From contig CM068588.1 in the NCBI GenBank assembly GCA_035048485.1, positions 27,916,769 to 27,980,768 of the forward strand: a DNA stretch of 64,000 nt. The letters run 5' to 3'. The notes beneath the pieces were generated by a model. The model was not told the DNA's origin, searched no databases, and worked only from the letters and a program-made list of their open reading frames with translations. The stretch comes from Pteria penguin (Eukaryota > Mollusca > Bivalvia > Pterioida > Pteriidae). The position numbers and the translations under genes are program-made. The first letter of the stretch is position 1, and each line of letters opens with the position of its first letter. Of the stretch, positions 11,601 to 23,365 are shown in pieces.

Positions 11601-13649
11601 CGCTGGATTTAATTTCTAATAGACAAACGTTCTAATCTAGATCATAGTTTCCTTATCTTATAGTACCTAGATCAAAAAGAGTAGAAGTATAGGACGTTTC
11701 ATATTCGTTACTATATCAAAATTGTAATACATTTAAATGTAATCGAAAAACAAAAATACCTAATATTTACAACAAACACAGAACTACGACAGTAAGTAAG
11801 TCTTATGTAGTATACAAAAGTGATATGCTGAAATGCACTAATTTCAAATAATATTTTTCTTTCGAATACTTGTTTCATAAATATTGGTTCTGATTTTATC
11901 ATCACTGACAATGTTTGTTGCCAAAAGGTATGGTCAATGTTTTCAATTTCACCTGGTAGTTAATTGTTAATCCTTTGAAGTTTGATTACATTTTGTACAA
12001 TATAAGAACAAATGATCAATTTTAAAGAATATACCTCTATACAGTGTGTATTATATTACAGTTCTATGAGCGCTGTACAAAAATTTCTCCCTGGTAAGTC
12101 GTGGCTTTTGCATCTGTATATATAGCAATTTCTCACACAGAAATGTCTCAGCCATTAACCATATATCTATACCTGTCATGTATGTTTTTATTCCTTTAAT
12201 ATACTTTGCATCGTGCTCTACCTGCGTTATTTTTTTTGTAGTTATATATAGACCCATTGCATATGATATTGATACCACCAAATCAACGATTCTGGTGCAT
12301 ATATACAGTTTTGCATATGTATTTGTCTGAATTTCATCCGACTGAAAACAAGTTGAAAGAAATTCTTTTCAGAGAAAATTGACAAATAAACTAAGCATTA
12401 ATCCTTATACAAATTTTCGGCCTGTTCATCATTTCGAGTTAAATCAGCGATTGCTTGTGTATTGTTGTATGTCGCTCTGTCATTTCTTTGACACTGTTTT
12501 TGACATCAGCCAGATGTATTGCATAGAAATTTATACCATTGCAACGGACACCTCAGATTATTTTACTGTCTCATCCGAAAGACAGGACACCAATGTGCCC
12601 TCTGCGGAACCAAAACAAAACTTGTGGGTCACAAGTCGAGCTCCTCATCGACTGAGCCACACCGATATTAGCGATGCCAAGAAATTTACTCGAATAATTT
12701 TTATCTATAGTTTGATACTTGAAGTGGCCGACGATTTGTAGGGGGGGGGGGGGGGTCGCATTGTATTTATAAGTTGTAAACAGTTATAAACAATCTTCCA
12801 CGAGTGTTTCATTTAAGCAAAATACGAAAGTAACTGTTGTCACATGACTATGGCACTAACAACAATGTACCACAGTGGACATTCACGGACCCCTGAAACT
12901 CAGAGGTGAGACCAGGTGCCCGGGAGGAGTGAGCGTCCTTTTCATGTGCATCATATTTACCTTTGTAACAATAAATTATTGATTATTAACGTACAAATAT
13001 AACTTTAAATGAATACTTATTAAGCTCTGATATTGTACATGTATCCTTGTAATGATGATAACATACCATGGAGGCCAAAGTTTTTACTTAGTGTCCTTTA
13101 TATCTTTTGATTTTCTTTAAATCAATGAATGTTAACGTAATTTCAAATTTCTCTATATTTTCGCGTATCTGTCACTTTCATTTACTCGATATGTATATCT
13201 TTATTGAATTATAGTCATATGTTGATCTCTTATAGTTTAAGCTCATTGCGCGATTGACATGCATATATTGTTGCTTTATCAAAGATTGCCAGCTATCTTT
13301 CTGATCGTTATTTCTTCATGTATGTTTGCGTGTTTTGTTTGTATATTGATACTTTTGATATAATTGATTTATAACAAAGAGTTTATTCGTAGAATGTCGG
13401 AAGCTGTGTCGTTGTTGTTTTCAACGTAGTTCAACGTATGAAGTACAAAATCGTACAACGTATGAAGTACAAAATCGTACAACGTTCAGTCCTGCCACAG
13501 AGGACACCGATTTACTCCCTACAAACATAACACACTCGTCACAGACCGTGGATGTCGACGTCTCGAATGATTACAATGTCTTGTCACTTAGGGTTTCAGA
13601 TGTGTCCTGTATTGATCAATATGATGTAGTGATAGATTGTCACAAGTGA
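8536..13649 (+). CDS. receptor gene 1: short EGF-TM protein with tyrosine tail (5' incomplete)
   Basis: Five exons can be read: EGF A 8536-8673, EGF B 10235-10372, TM 11098-11191, juxtamembrane 12062-12093 and tail 13393-13649. All junctions have AG/GT and compatible phases (1,1,1,2,1), so the frame stays open to the TGA at 13647-13649. The encoded part is two 8-cysteine EGF modules of the type found in Draper/MEGF10/CED-1-like receptors, one hydrophobic helix (after PTYVILWY) and an 88-residue cytoplasmic region. The signal-peptide and 44-nt exons known from genes 2 and 3 are not found upstream. The equivalent place is occupied by the SINE array at 0.9-2.4 kb, so the 5' end lies beyond the window or has been lost. 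Cell-surface recognition or signalling is inferred. EGF content is far lower than in MEGF10 (17 modules), so orthology to it is unlikely. Confidence 0.75.
8953..9172 (+). mobile_element. tRNA-derived SINE, + orientation
   Basis: tRNA-like head with A box (GGCCCAGTGGATATGG) and B box (GGGTTCCACTCC). Next comes the shared core (TTTCGAATGAGACAG, GGTCCCGTGTCACGGCAGG, CACGTAAAAGATCCCTCACTGC), then a TCAATCAATCAAT tail. The GTCAATCAATCAAT tail is the complement of the TTGATTGATTGATT start of the inverted copies elsewhere. It lies in the intron between the two EGF exons of gene 1. Confidence 0.75.
9590..10170 (+). repeat. three copies of a GGTCTCACCTCTGAATTTCAG repeat
   Basis: Units start near 9600, 9757 and 10035. 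Each carries GGTCTCACCT.TGAATTT, then TCCATGAATGTC.GC, a GTACATTGTT.TTAGTGTCAT segment and CACCAGTTACTTTCGT.TTTTGCATTTAT. Further copies are at 52660-52800 and 53700-53820 (+), and inverted at 12830-12935, 16000-16075 and 45655-45730. Non-coding, class unknown. Confidence 0.55.
10235..10372 (+). CDS. gene 1 EGF B exon
   Basis: 138-nt exon, acceptor TTGCAACAG, donor GTATTT, phase 1-1. Product GCPLDRIGMNC... with 8 cysteines, ending AGCILVQ. It is the positional equivalent of the exon at 53891-54028. Confidence 0.85.
11098..11191 (+). CDS. gene 1 transmembrane exon
   Basis: 94-nt exon after TTTCATTTCGAAG, donor GTAAGA. It enters in phase 1 and leaves in phase 2. It encodes RPTYVILWYTLL followed by a continuous hydrophobic run ending in VVIIIIQRQYW. 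About 22 hydrophobic residues then QRQ fits a single-pass helix with a stop-transfer basic end. Paralogous exons at 37639 and 54739 are clearly similar. Confidence 0.85.
12062..12093 (+). CDS. gene 1 juxtamembrane 32-nt exon
   Basis: 32-nt exon between TATATTACAG and GTAAGTCG, phase 2 in and phase 1 out. It encodes CSMSAVQKFLP and links the TM exon to the tail without breaking the frame. The exon and its flanks are conserved at 56184-56215, which supports it despite its size. Confidence 0.7.
12495..12675 (-). mobile_element. tRNA-derived SINE, - orientation (old, shared copy)
   Basis: Inverted SINE core (GTCTCATCCGAAAGACAGG) and head complement (GAGCTCCTCATCGACTGAGCCACACCGATATTAGC region). 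The same insertion is present at 57757-57975 in the duplicated block, so it predates the duplication. Confidence 0.6.
12741..12755. repeat. G15 homopolymer
   Basis: Fifteen consecutive G. The paralogous site near 58068 has only a short GAGGGGGTGG. Confidence 0.9.
13393..13649 (+). CDS. gene 1 cytoplasmic tail exon with stop
   Basis: Acceptor TTTATTCGTAG; enters in phase 1 and ends at TGA 13647-13649. The tail starts ECRKLCRCCF (cysteine- and basic-rich, so possible palmitoylation). A 24-bp tandem duplication follows that gives TYEVQNRT twice, then the segment VDVSNDYNVLSL and the end QYDVVIDCHK. Four tyrosine motifs result: YEVQ, YEVQ, YNVL and YDVV. A polyadenylation-like AATAAA sits at 14023. 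Confidence 0.75.
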
Positions 13650-14954
13650 AGTAAACGTCATATTTTACAGCGAATACTTAAAGCATTGTATTCCTTAAAC
13701 TAAGAGATAAATTCATTACAGTAAGAGTAAGAGAAAGTCTCGTAGACTTGCTTGTAAACAAACAGAAAAAACACTATACCTAACGACAATTAGTAGAATG
13801 TAAAATACATGAAACTGTACGATACATTTACGTTTGGATTTACGACTTTTAGTAAATTTCGATTTGCGATATTTTCTTTGCATTGTATTTTCAGATTTTA
13901 GGATAAGTGTATATGGAATACATGTGATATTTGAAACATACATCTGTGTCCTTACAAAGTATGTTGCCCTAACGACTTGCAGTTTAGTATTTTTATGAGA
14001 GTAACGATGTCACAAGATTCCGAATAAATTGTTTTTTAAACAGTAACATCTTTAAGAGCCGGCCTAGTAATACAAGACACGATGAATACATTGGTCATTT
14101 ATGGAGCGCAGTATATCTACAGCAATAATGTTTTAATTGCCTTCAGAAAAAATGTGCTGTTTTTATAATAACTCAAGGATGAGTGATATAATGAAAGGAA
14201 ATGATTATTGTGTTGAAGATACCCATAGATAAATAGATTTGAATTAAATATACTTATTTTAAGGTTATCTTAAGGAGGTTGCACATAAATCGGTTAACCA
14301 CGCTATTCAAGTAATATTTCTTATTTTAATTGACCTTCCTAAGTCAATATATTAACTGTAATACAATCGAATATTTTTGTAAAGTTTTTTTTATATGTAT
14401 TTATTTGATTATAATAATGTTTTATGCACACGTCCTTGGTGATTTGTGTCATACAGCTTGGTCAGCTGTTTTCTGTCTTCTCTTTTATCAAATGATATAA
14501 ATTATACCTTAATTATCAATTAATGTTTTAGATGGTCCAAGTATCATGTAACCATGTAATGCAAACGGTAATTCAAGAAAATATAATATAAATACTGAAA
14601 TTGAGATGTTGTAATTCTCATATTCCATATCGTTGCCATCATAACATTCATAACATATCTACTTTATCTAGTCTACGATCTAGCAGTGTCAATGTGATGG
14701 GTCTGTTCACTTCTCCGACAAGAAGTAAGCGTAGTCGTGGTTATCGGTGAAACAATATAACACACATACACGATGTATCGTTTTCTACGGCTTTGCTTCA
14801 TATTATAATCCGACAGCAATAATATTACACGTTATTAATCAACGATTCCATTTGAGAGATGTGGCAGGTCATAACTCAAAATAAAACCATTGGAAGTCGA
14901 CGTCATCGCAGTGAGATACCCTTATTAGAATACCTTTATTCCCGCTTCACCTGA

Positions 14955-15640
14955 GCGCCGAATTAATCCAGCGGTAAAAGTCGCCGTACCGACTGTGTTG
15001 ACGGTCGAAGTATTCTGGGTTCGAATCCAACGTATTTAGTGCATTCATATTTTTCTTTAAAAAAGATGTGTGAAACAGATGCCCACAGCGGCAACTTGGT
15101 CCATAAAAGACAAAACTCGTAATATTTCACTTTTGATCTGCCCAAGCACAGGAGATGTGATGTTAAAGAAGTGCCAGCAATCCTTAGTTGGATTTACAGT
15201 CCAAGTGAAAACTTGGAATATAACCTCGCTTCCAGATGGGCAGAACACAGCCTGCTCCTACGGATGTTAAATATATTTATATATTTCAAATATACTCCTT
15301 GATGTTAGTGTTAAGTTTTTTTTAAATGTGTGTCCTTTCTACTTCACAGCCGTTGTGGGAAGTGACAAAGTTGCGGCCCGTAAACCTATTAACCACACCA
15401 TTTTATGGCGGGTATTACTCCTACTGAGTAGGAGTCTTAAGTAGTCTTAAGCCGGTTCGAAACCGTTCTCTGATAGAAAATTACAAGAAACACTAGATTC
15501 GGCCGCATAATTTGTCTCTAGATATCTCTTCCAGAAAAAAAAAATAAATACACTCACCGGGATTCGAACATTGACCCTAGTGTTCCTTCAATCCGTAGCC
15601 GAACGTGCTAATCACTAGACTGTCATCCTCTTAGAGATTA
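14955..15640. repeat. pair of opposed tRNA-like heads with retroelement remnant
   Basis: At the left is a + strand tRNA-like head (CCAGCGGTAAAAGTCGCC, then GGGTTCGAATCC at about 15017). At the right is a - strand head (complement of GGGATTCGAAC at about 15560 and CTAATCACTAGACTG at about 15610). Between them are a conserved non-coding segment and a piece of the CCGTAAACC.TTAACCACACC retroelement 3' region. The arrangement recurs at 60240-61040. Confidence 0.5.
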
Positions 15641-16179
15641 ATGTGTTCAATGTAATAAAAATATATATCGACAAAATTTGATTTTCTACCTTTCACCCCA
15701 TTTTTGTATATACTGGACTGTTTGTTTTGGTTTTACTTTTAACCCGGATGAGCAGAAGTATCGCTGACTAATTATAATAAACACTGATATATTTGATTTC
15801 CGCTTTTTTTTTTTTTATACTTTTCCCGACTTCAATCGGACCAGGCTCCTTTAATTTGCGTAACATTTTCAAAACTAATGAATTCCATTGAGATCAATAT
15901 CGAAGAAGTACCAAACCGTTAATCATTCTCAAAGTCCAAGGACAGATACAAAATCGTGTAAGTTTTAAAAAGAAACTGTTGTGAACCCCGAAATACTGAA
16001 AAAATCCGAGGTGACACCAGGTGCCCGGGGAGAGTAAGCGTCTCCTGTTTGCATGCATCACCCGTCACAGCAGTTATTAAGAAACATGTCAAAATCAAGA
16101 GTTTCGGTTTCCTAATTGTACATACGAAAGTACAAAACTGGTATACAAAGTCATTCTTGGTGTTCACTGAACAGGCCAT

Positions 16180-17257
16180 TTAGTCGCATTCCAGAATATT
16201 ATCAATCATTCTAGAAAGAGGCACATCATATTTTCGTACAAGATCCTCATAGCGACCATAAAACTTCCTCAGTGACGATTTCAGACGTTCTTTAACATAT
16301 CCCTGCATGCGCAACTGAGTGGCCAGTCGTTTGGCCCTTGGAATAAAACCGTCATATAGAGAACAGGCTCTTGCGTACCTTATAAGTTGAGATATAAAAA
16401 CTCCATAGGCAGGTGAGGACGGGATATTGCTGCAAAGAAACGGAAAGTTAGTTATTTGGAAGTTAAAATCGTCACGTTTGTCATACAGAGAGGTGTTCAA
16501 ATGACCATTATTGTCAAAAGTTAAAAATATATCCAGATACGAAGCGGAATTATTGCTCTCGGTTGTCTCTTTTATCTCAAGTTCATGGGGATAGATTTCA
16601 TGTATGTAATCCTTAAAGTTAGGATTATTGATTGACAATACGTCGTCTATATATCTATACGTACAATTAAACTGAGATGCAAGGCTTTTTCTGCCTGTGG
16701 AGAGCATGTTTTGCATAAATTCTGCCTCATACGAATATAAGAAAATGTCAGCAAGAAGAGGGGCGCAGTTAGTTCCCATGGAAATGCCAATGATTTGCTG
16801 AAAAATGTTATCTCCAAACACCACGAAAATATTGTCTATTAAAAATTCCAGCATTTTGATGATTTGATCTTCGGTATACTTGTGTTTTGCATCAGAGTTT
16901 TCTTTTACAAAATATGTATCTTCCCGCTGAATGACAAGATATTCATATCTACGATTTCCATTTTTATGGAAAAAAGAATTTCGAATAATTGTAGCAAGTC
17001 TGTTTTTGAGTTTTTGATGCGGAATTGTAGTGTAGAGCGTGGAGAAGTCAAAAGATTTGAGGCTGAAAAATATTATTAAATTTCGGAGATTTTAGATTCT
17101 CTAAAAGTTCTTTGAAAATTATGCCAGAAGTTGGGTTAGACATGACGATGTTGAGTTGGACACATTGTCGGAATGAACTCCAATACAAATATAATGATAG
17201 AACTATAAAGAAAACACAACGATTACGTATTAGTAATACAGATAAAGCCTCAAACAA
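16180..17257 (-). pseudogene. reverse transcriptase fragment, Penelope-like type (copy A)
   Basis: The best-preserved copy: a 224-codon frame at 16180-16854 continues open upstream to about 17085 on the - strand. Motifs in order are FDFSTLYTTIPH (about 17050-17015), GISMGTNCAPLLADIFLYSYE, YRYIDDVLSINN (the catalytic YIDD box), SASYLDIFLTFD, LYDKRDDFNF and GVFISQLIRYARAC. A frame change near 17050-17090 separates an upstream frame (17048-17257). No nuclease domain is seen. The placement in Penelope-like elements rests on the STLYTTIP and RYIDD blocks and is inference. The product would be a retroelement enzyme, not a host protein. Confidence 0.6.
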
Positions 17258-17439
17258 TGTGATACATGTATTTCTGTGCTATTGAGAAACTTGAAATAAA
17301 TACAGAAACCGGTACCTGTTTTTATACTTGCGCCGCACTGTATTGATGAAAACCAAAAATTAGTATTGTGTGTCTATAATATATGAAGTAATGATAACGA
17401 GTTCGAGTGACTTTACTTATAGTGGATCCTTTAACTTCA

Positions 17440-18590
17440 TAAAAATCCATATAAGGATAAACTACAGCATCCAGTAAATGCTGCACCAAAATTTAACCAA
17501 CGCCCTTTCCAAAATACTATCTGAAGAAAAAGAAAAGCTTCAGAAGTACTCGGATATCATCTACTCAAGAGGTAGGTTTTTAAAATGAGTTTTGGAAATT
17601 GAAAATTTCAAGAGACTTATGTCTCAAAATCTGTCAACTGTGAGATATATTAATCGTTAAGAGGTTTCTACTTTTTACACTACTATTTCTCATAGTAAAA
17701 AGATTCTGTAGCGTAATTGATAACTTCTTGTTCAGTAAGAATATTTCTCGCAACTATAAATATATTGTATTGGGCTGTCCAGATACACAATTTGTCAATA
17801 ATAACGATGATAAGAAGTTAAGTTCTCTGAAGATGAAATTAAGAACATGATGGGTTATCTTATTGACAATATAAATGTTGTATTCAGTGATCAAACATTC
17901 AAACAACCCATCGGCCATTAACCATGGACAATTGTTGTGCATCTTTACTAGCCGATTTCTTTATTGATGACGAATTTATACAAAATCTTCAGCAATACAA
18001 AATTTACAACAGACTTTAATTCAACATTCTGATATGTTGATGATGAAATGTCTAGAATTGATAAAAATTTTGATAGATATATACACGCAATGTATTCTAA
18101 CGATATTGAAATTAAAATAAAAGGAAATCCAGTTCCTGCGCTTCGTTCTAAGATCTCCTATTGAAGATTGACCCATTCGGTAAACTTACATGTACTACTT
18201 TACTATAATACAAAATCATAAAAGTGATTTCAATTTTCCTATCGATAACTGTCCCTCGGATATGCTAGAGTTTCTTCATATTATGGTTCTTTCATATACT
18301 GATGCAAACCACTGAATGAAAAGGGAATATTGCAAGAATACGTAAAACCACGTTTGAAGTCCACAGTCATCAAGTTTTACGATTGCAATAAAGACTTTTA
18401 CGCTTGTCAGATATCATTGTCTGACATGTCGACTTCCGTATTGGATTATAATCCTTGTTATTCCGTTTGTACTGTCATTATTCAACATCGCACAAGTTAC
18501 TTACCAGGACGTTCTACCGATTGTGACTACGGTATTATCGTTACCACCTCACAAGACTACGAGTTATACTAACTGAAATAATATCGCGGT
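17440..18590 (+). pseudogene. reverse transcriptase fragment, same family (copy C, badly decayed)
   Basis: Opposite in orientation to copy A. Recognisable pieces are EEKEKLQKYSDII near 17525, a YKYIVLGCPDTQF-like stretch near 17755, a decayed PMDNCCASLLADFF near 17925, and QEYVKPRLKSTVIKFYDC at 18330-18385, followed by a serine-rich end. Many stops and frame changes. A shorter version lies at 62890-63610. Confidence 0.5.
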
Positions 18591-19199
18591 CAGCAGGAGA
18601 TGCTTACTTCACTGAATCACCTGATTACACTTCTTGCTCCGTATTTAATCAGTTTACTTAATACACACATACACTTCCCTACTTTGTAGGATGATGATTT
18701 ATAACATATGCTAAAGCAATGCTAAAACCTTAAATAGAATATGATGAGAAAATAATGAATACACAGAGCTACAATCAAATATATATATATAGATTTAAAT
18801 ATTAATCAAACACATGGGAACAGAGAAGGGAGTGGTCCAGTGACATCCCACTGTTTTCTTTCCTAAATCTACGTTATGTAATAACTAATAAACCTTTTGC
18901 AGATGTATATCATTTTGGGAAATTTATAACCAAAAAAGTCTAATTTTTGGTTTCATTGGATGGAGGTATACCACGAAAAAGTACGGAAAACTGCATCATT
19001 GTGCCATGATGCCATAAGTATAAGCGAAATAGAATTATTCGCTGTCACAGTATTAGGAAACGGCACAGCCGTAGTCAAAATAGGTATATGTCATAAGCAG
19101 TAAGAATACTGCTGTATAGTATAGGTAATACAGATGGTTTAGTTACTGTGAAATAAGAAGTCAACATGTCAGACAACGATACATCATATGAGCCAATAA
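18591..19199. other. no gene seen
   Basis: Between two reverse transcriptase fragments; no coding signal or named repeat recognised beyond a short AT run near 18780. Confidence 0.3.
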
Positions 19200-20180
19200 G
19201 GTTTTTATAACGGAATATTGACATATGTCGTGATATCTCATATCATTGTTTGAGTAACTTTTCTCCTAGTAATTGGCTTCGATAAATGAAAGAGCAATAC
19301 TCAGATGACGCTCGGGCATATCGAATCAATTGGGATACATAAACACCGTACGCAGGTGATAACCCAATGTGCTACTAGTGTATGGAAAGTTAACAATGGG
19401 GAAACTAAAGTCATCACGTTTGTCATAAATTGAAGTAGTAAGTTTACCATCTCGGTCGAAATCAGTAAGTAGATCTAAATATGAAGCACATGAATTGGAT
19501 ATTGTAGTGTCCTTAATTTCAAGTTCCTTTGGATATATTGTATGTACGTATGTATCAAAGTTTTTGTTAATTATATATAGTGCATCATCAATATATCTGT
19601 ATATAAAATTAAAGGACAAGGCCAATTGCTTCTTATTTTGACTTATAAGATTTTGTATTAAGTCAATTTCGTACGACGAAAGGAACAAATCGGCTAGTAA
19701 ATGAGCACAGTTAGTCCCCATAGGGATTCCAATGGTTTGTTGGAGGACCTGGTTACTGAACACAACATATATATTGTCAATAAAAGTCCAGCATGTTTTT
19801 TTATGTCATCTTCAGAGTACTTATATTTAGATTCAGAATGGTTTTTCACAAAATATGTATCTGGATATCCTAAAACAATAAATTTATATCTGCGTGAACC
19901 CTTTTTGGTGAAGAAACAGTTATCAATAAATGTAAAGAGCCTGGTTTTCAATTTATCATGAGGTATGGTGGTATAAAGTGTAGAAAAATCGTGTCTTAAT
20001 GAATTTAATAGTTGTCAGATTTCAAGATTTTAAGTTTTCCAATAATTCTTTGGAGTTTTGTAGTATCCAAAACTGATTAACACCACTACGAGAGTAAATC
20101 ACATCGGAGTATGTCTGAAGATTCTCCTTAATTGCAGATAATATTTTGTTAAGGAGGGCTGATAGAGGTTTGGTGGAGCA
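19200..20180 (-). pseudogene. reverse transcriptase fragment, same family (copy B)
   Basis: Frames at 19326-19763 and 19694-19951 carry DFSTLYTTIPHDKLK, GYPDTYFVKNHSESKYKY, GIPMGTNCAHLLADLF, YRYIDDALYIIN and SIYDKRDDFSF. A frameshift at a T-run near 19795 and another near 19330 break the gene. One residue of the conserved block is changed (CAHLL where copy A has CAPLL). Confidence 0.6.
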
Positions 20181-20469
20181 TTTATTGGAGAATCACATTT
20201 CAGTAAAACTATTTTTGTAAGTATTATCTCTTTACAAATTCCATTAGGTACTACCTGTTACTAATTAAATTTTATAACCACATCTAACCTCAGGTATGTA
20301 CTATCTGACACGAGTTCTGGCTGATTGTGTTTAATTTATACAGCCTTTAATCTGTTTATTCTATTCTTAAGTTCCACAAGGAAATAAAAAAATTAACAAT
20401 GAAATTTACCATTAAATCATAATTTTAAACTCAAATGTCTGTCGTATTTAGTTCAATCTTCCGTCAGAG

Positions 20470-21500
20470 CAAACGACGAGGAAACATTGTTAGATACTTG
20501 TCAATGTTAGGTTTATCTCTCATGGTACTTGGATAAGATCAGTGATTTTCCTTAATAACATATCAATGTTTAGCGATATTCTCTCGGTACCTGTCAATGG
20601 TCGGAGATTCCTCTAGATACCTACCAATGGTAGGTGACTTTATTAACTTGCCGATTGTGCGTCATTTTCTCTTTGTTTAATCTGATGTTTGATGATTTCT
20701 TCTAAGAATCGGCTACTGATCAGCTATTTTTATATACACGGATCGGGGACATATTGTTTTTGACTTGTCTGTCTGTCTGTTTGTATGTTGTTAACTATAG
20801 CCTTCGCCATAACTTTTGAACCGTGCGAGATAGAGACTTCATATTTGGCATGAATACTTCAAAAATCCCTTTAAATTACACCAAGATCATTGACTTTTTG
20901 ACCTTGTCTTTAATCTTTTGACCGATCGATGTTACAAAATTTGCCTTATGCCGACTTTGTTGCCGCCGAAGCATTCGTGTTTCACAAACACATCTTTTTA
21001 CTGTTTATCAGTCGACGCTTTGTGAATTTCTTTTGGTACCTGCCAATGGGGAGTTTTTCTGATATACAGATACATGTAGTCGGCAATTATTTCTAGGTAC
21101 CTTCTTTTGATTGGTAGAGCTCTGCAATTGATCGGTGATTCCATCCGGGTATCCGTCGAGGTTCGTTAATATTATTTTTCGATGACTGTTGACTTTTGAC
21201 TTTCTCTAGGTACCTGATGAACACAATTAACTCTTAGTACCTGTCGAAGGACAATGATCTTTTCTGTGTATCTGTCGATGGACACTGATTTACTTTCGGT
21301 TTCTGTCAATTTTTACTCTGGGTGCATCTTAATGTTTGGCTATTTACTCTGGATATCTCCCGATGGTCGTTGAGGTTCTTTTCTGTGTACCTCTCGATGG
21401 TCGTTTTTTTTCATCCTGGGTACCTGCTGATGGTCATTGGTATACCTGCTAATTGTCCAAGATCGATTAATTACTTAGAGTACCGGTTGTTGGTCGCTTA
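20470..21500. repeat. degenerate GGTACCTG minisatellite, interrupted by a dispersed repeat
   Basis: Imperfect units of about 30-45 bases built around GGTACCTGYCGATGGTCGGTGATTT recur across the interval (for example 20588, 20617, 21035, 21208, 21236, 21418). A TTGACC-type dispersed repeat is inserted at about 20735-20990. A related array lies at 44980-45490. Confidence 0.6.
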
Positions 21501-22163
21501 TTGTAGCTCTTTTACATTACACCACAGTCACTTACCTCATGACCTTGACTGCGACCTTTCACATACATTTCCAAAACTGTAACAGTATTATAACTTTTGA
21601 ATCGTAAGGTAGGTCTTTCAATTTTCACATGCGTATTCCATGTGACAAGTTTTTTTCCGTCGCTACAATAACGTTTTACCTCTTGAACTTTGACCTACAT
21701 TTCAAACTTTAGTTATAACTTTAAAATCGTAAGAGGTAGGGATTTTCTATGCTTATTCCCATGGGGTGGGGTGTAATCAAGATATAGGACATTGCATAAT
21801 TTGCCTTATTTGGAATTTGTTGAAACCGTTGTCAATTCAAAAATAAATGTCAAATATACACTTTATCAATAAATGAATTAGTATATGAATAAATAATTAT
21901 TTCTTGTTTCTGTGTCGTTCACACGCACATACAGAGCTTTGATTTTATTAAATAAAATGAATTGGTGGCATTTGTTTTAGTAACTATTAAATCATATACG
22001 AGCATATTTTGTGTTAACAAAGGGAACAAAGGTTAAGCCCATCAAAATGTGCAGTAAATAAGTAACGGTATAAATAGAAAAGGTGATTCCTTAAAACCAT
22101 ATGTATATTTCCGCCGTGCTGAGGTGCCATGTGTTTGTTGACTGCAAACATCGGAAAACGCAT
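21501..22163. other. dispersed-repeat remnants, no gene seen
   Basis: 21501-21830 is a diverged copy of the TGACCTTGACC repeat with two ATAACTTTTGAATCG-type segments. The remainder up to the Ngaro element shows nothing identifiable. Confidence 0.4.
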
Positions 22164-22390
22164 TCATTTATTGTAAATGACGATTCGAACATATAATATA
22201 TACATGGCAGTGGCTGGGAGACTTACAACAATGTAAGTATGAGACAGGAGGAACTCCTAGATGACTAGAAAGTATAAACATAAATCATATTATATAAAAA
22301 GTGTCTCCCAGCCAAAATACACACACCAACAATCTGTGTGACAAATGCAAACAACATACTAGGGACCAAAAAAGGTGGTGCAAAAAAGGC
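22164..22390 (-). repeat. Ngaro split direct repeat B2
   Basis: 227-base copy of B1 (22832-23058), with a single visible difference (CTCCTAGATG against CTCCTTGATG). Its left edge forms the 3' terminus of the element. Confidence 0.85.
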
Positions 22391-22503
22391 ATAAACAGAC
22401 TACATACATGATAATCATATTAATACAAATTACAATGAGTATTATCAGCATATCAACAAATTAGGAATCAAATAGAAAGCGGGGGAAGGAGTGGAGGCGG
22501 AGG

Positions 22504-22732
22504 TAATAAAGTATTTTCAGCAAAAAGTAGAATGATGAGCAGCGCTTCCAAAGTGTAAACAAAATATGATAATGAGCAAAAAATGTAATGATTTGATTGG
22601 TTGAAAACACCTCGCATGGATGCGGTGTAGCTGTAAGAAAAAGATATTTACCAAACAGAAACGGATTATCAAACAGAAACGGATTACCGAGTTTATCATA
22701 AAATGCTTTATTAGTTAATAAACCTGTATTTA
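22504..22732 (-). repeat. Ngaro split direct repeat A2
   Basis: 229-base copy of A1 (29302-29530), with one visible difference (AAAATGTAATG against AAAATGCAATG). Spacers of 113 and 99 bases separate it from B2 and B1. Confidence 0.85.
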
Positions 22733-22831
22733 TGCTAAAACTCTCATTATGAGAATTATGAGGAAGAGCATCCCAACTTCCTTGGCTACATGTCAAAATA
22801 AGACAGAGACAAATATGAATTGCAACTAATG

Positions 22832-23058
22832 TCATTTATTGTAAATGACGATTCGAACATATAATATATACATGGCAGTGGCTGGGAGACTTACAACAAT
22901 GTAAGTATGAGACAGGAGGAACTCCTTGATGACTAGAAAGTATAAACATAAATCATATTATATAAAAAGTGTCTCCCAGCCAAAATACACACACCAACAA
23001 TCTGTGTGACAAATGCAAACAACATACTAGGGACCAAAAAAGGTGGTGCAAAAAAGGC
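22832..23058 (-). repeat. Ngaro split direct repeat B1
   Basis: Internal copy of B2, located downstream of the tyrosine recombinase gene in element orientation. Confidence 0.85.
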
Positions 23059-23365
23059 CAAACAATCTACCAAGCCTGGAAGATTGACCACCACTAATAA
23101 ATGTCCCTATGCAGAGTTTAAACTGATACAAAAGTTAAAATGGTAGGAAATGAAACAAATCAAAACATATGAAGATATGATGGACAGGTAGGAACAAGAT
23201 AATGCATATTAAAGAGGCCGCACTACAAACATAATCATCGATACATTGATATTCACAAAACAGTGAACATGGTGAGACGGCAGTCCCAAGATACCTACAT
23301 GAAATACCGGAGTATAGGCTTTAAAAGAGAAACTACAATAAAAATGAGTTGATATACCTGAAGAT

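Larger units (their letters stand above)
6090..20300 (+). repeat. segmental duplication, copy 1 (pairs with 49430-64000)
   Basis: Landmarks recur in the same order and orientation in the two blocks. They are GATTGGTAGATTGGAGTT (6109 / 49450), GATGATTTGACATACTTG (6426 / 49630), the TGATTGTTTTTCTCCCATT segment (8076 / 50580), EGF exons (8536 / 51811 and 10235 / 53891), TM exon (11098 / 54739), 32-nt exon (12062 / 56184), tail exon (13393 / 58578), tRNA-like head (14955 / 60240), and TTCAATCGGACCAGGCTCC (15832 / 62439). The spacing drifts from 43.3 to 46.6 kb because of private insertions. Reading by eye gives no divergence figure. Confidence 0.75.

Noticed and set aside
14955..15035. tRNA gene candidate (also at 60240-60320).
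   Set aside because: The B box is good (GGGTTCGAATCC), but the acceptor arms do not pair convincingly and the unit lies within a repeated block; treated as a SINE-type head.
22461..22835. 124-codon - strand frame (and its twin at 29295-29537).
   Set aside because: It lies in the Ngaro terminal repeats A2 and A1 and is duplicated with them; non-coding repeat sequence.
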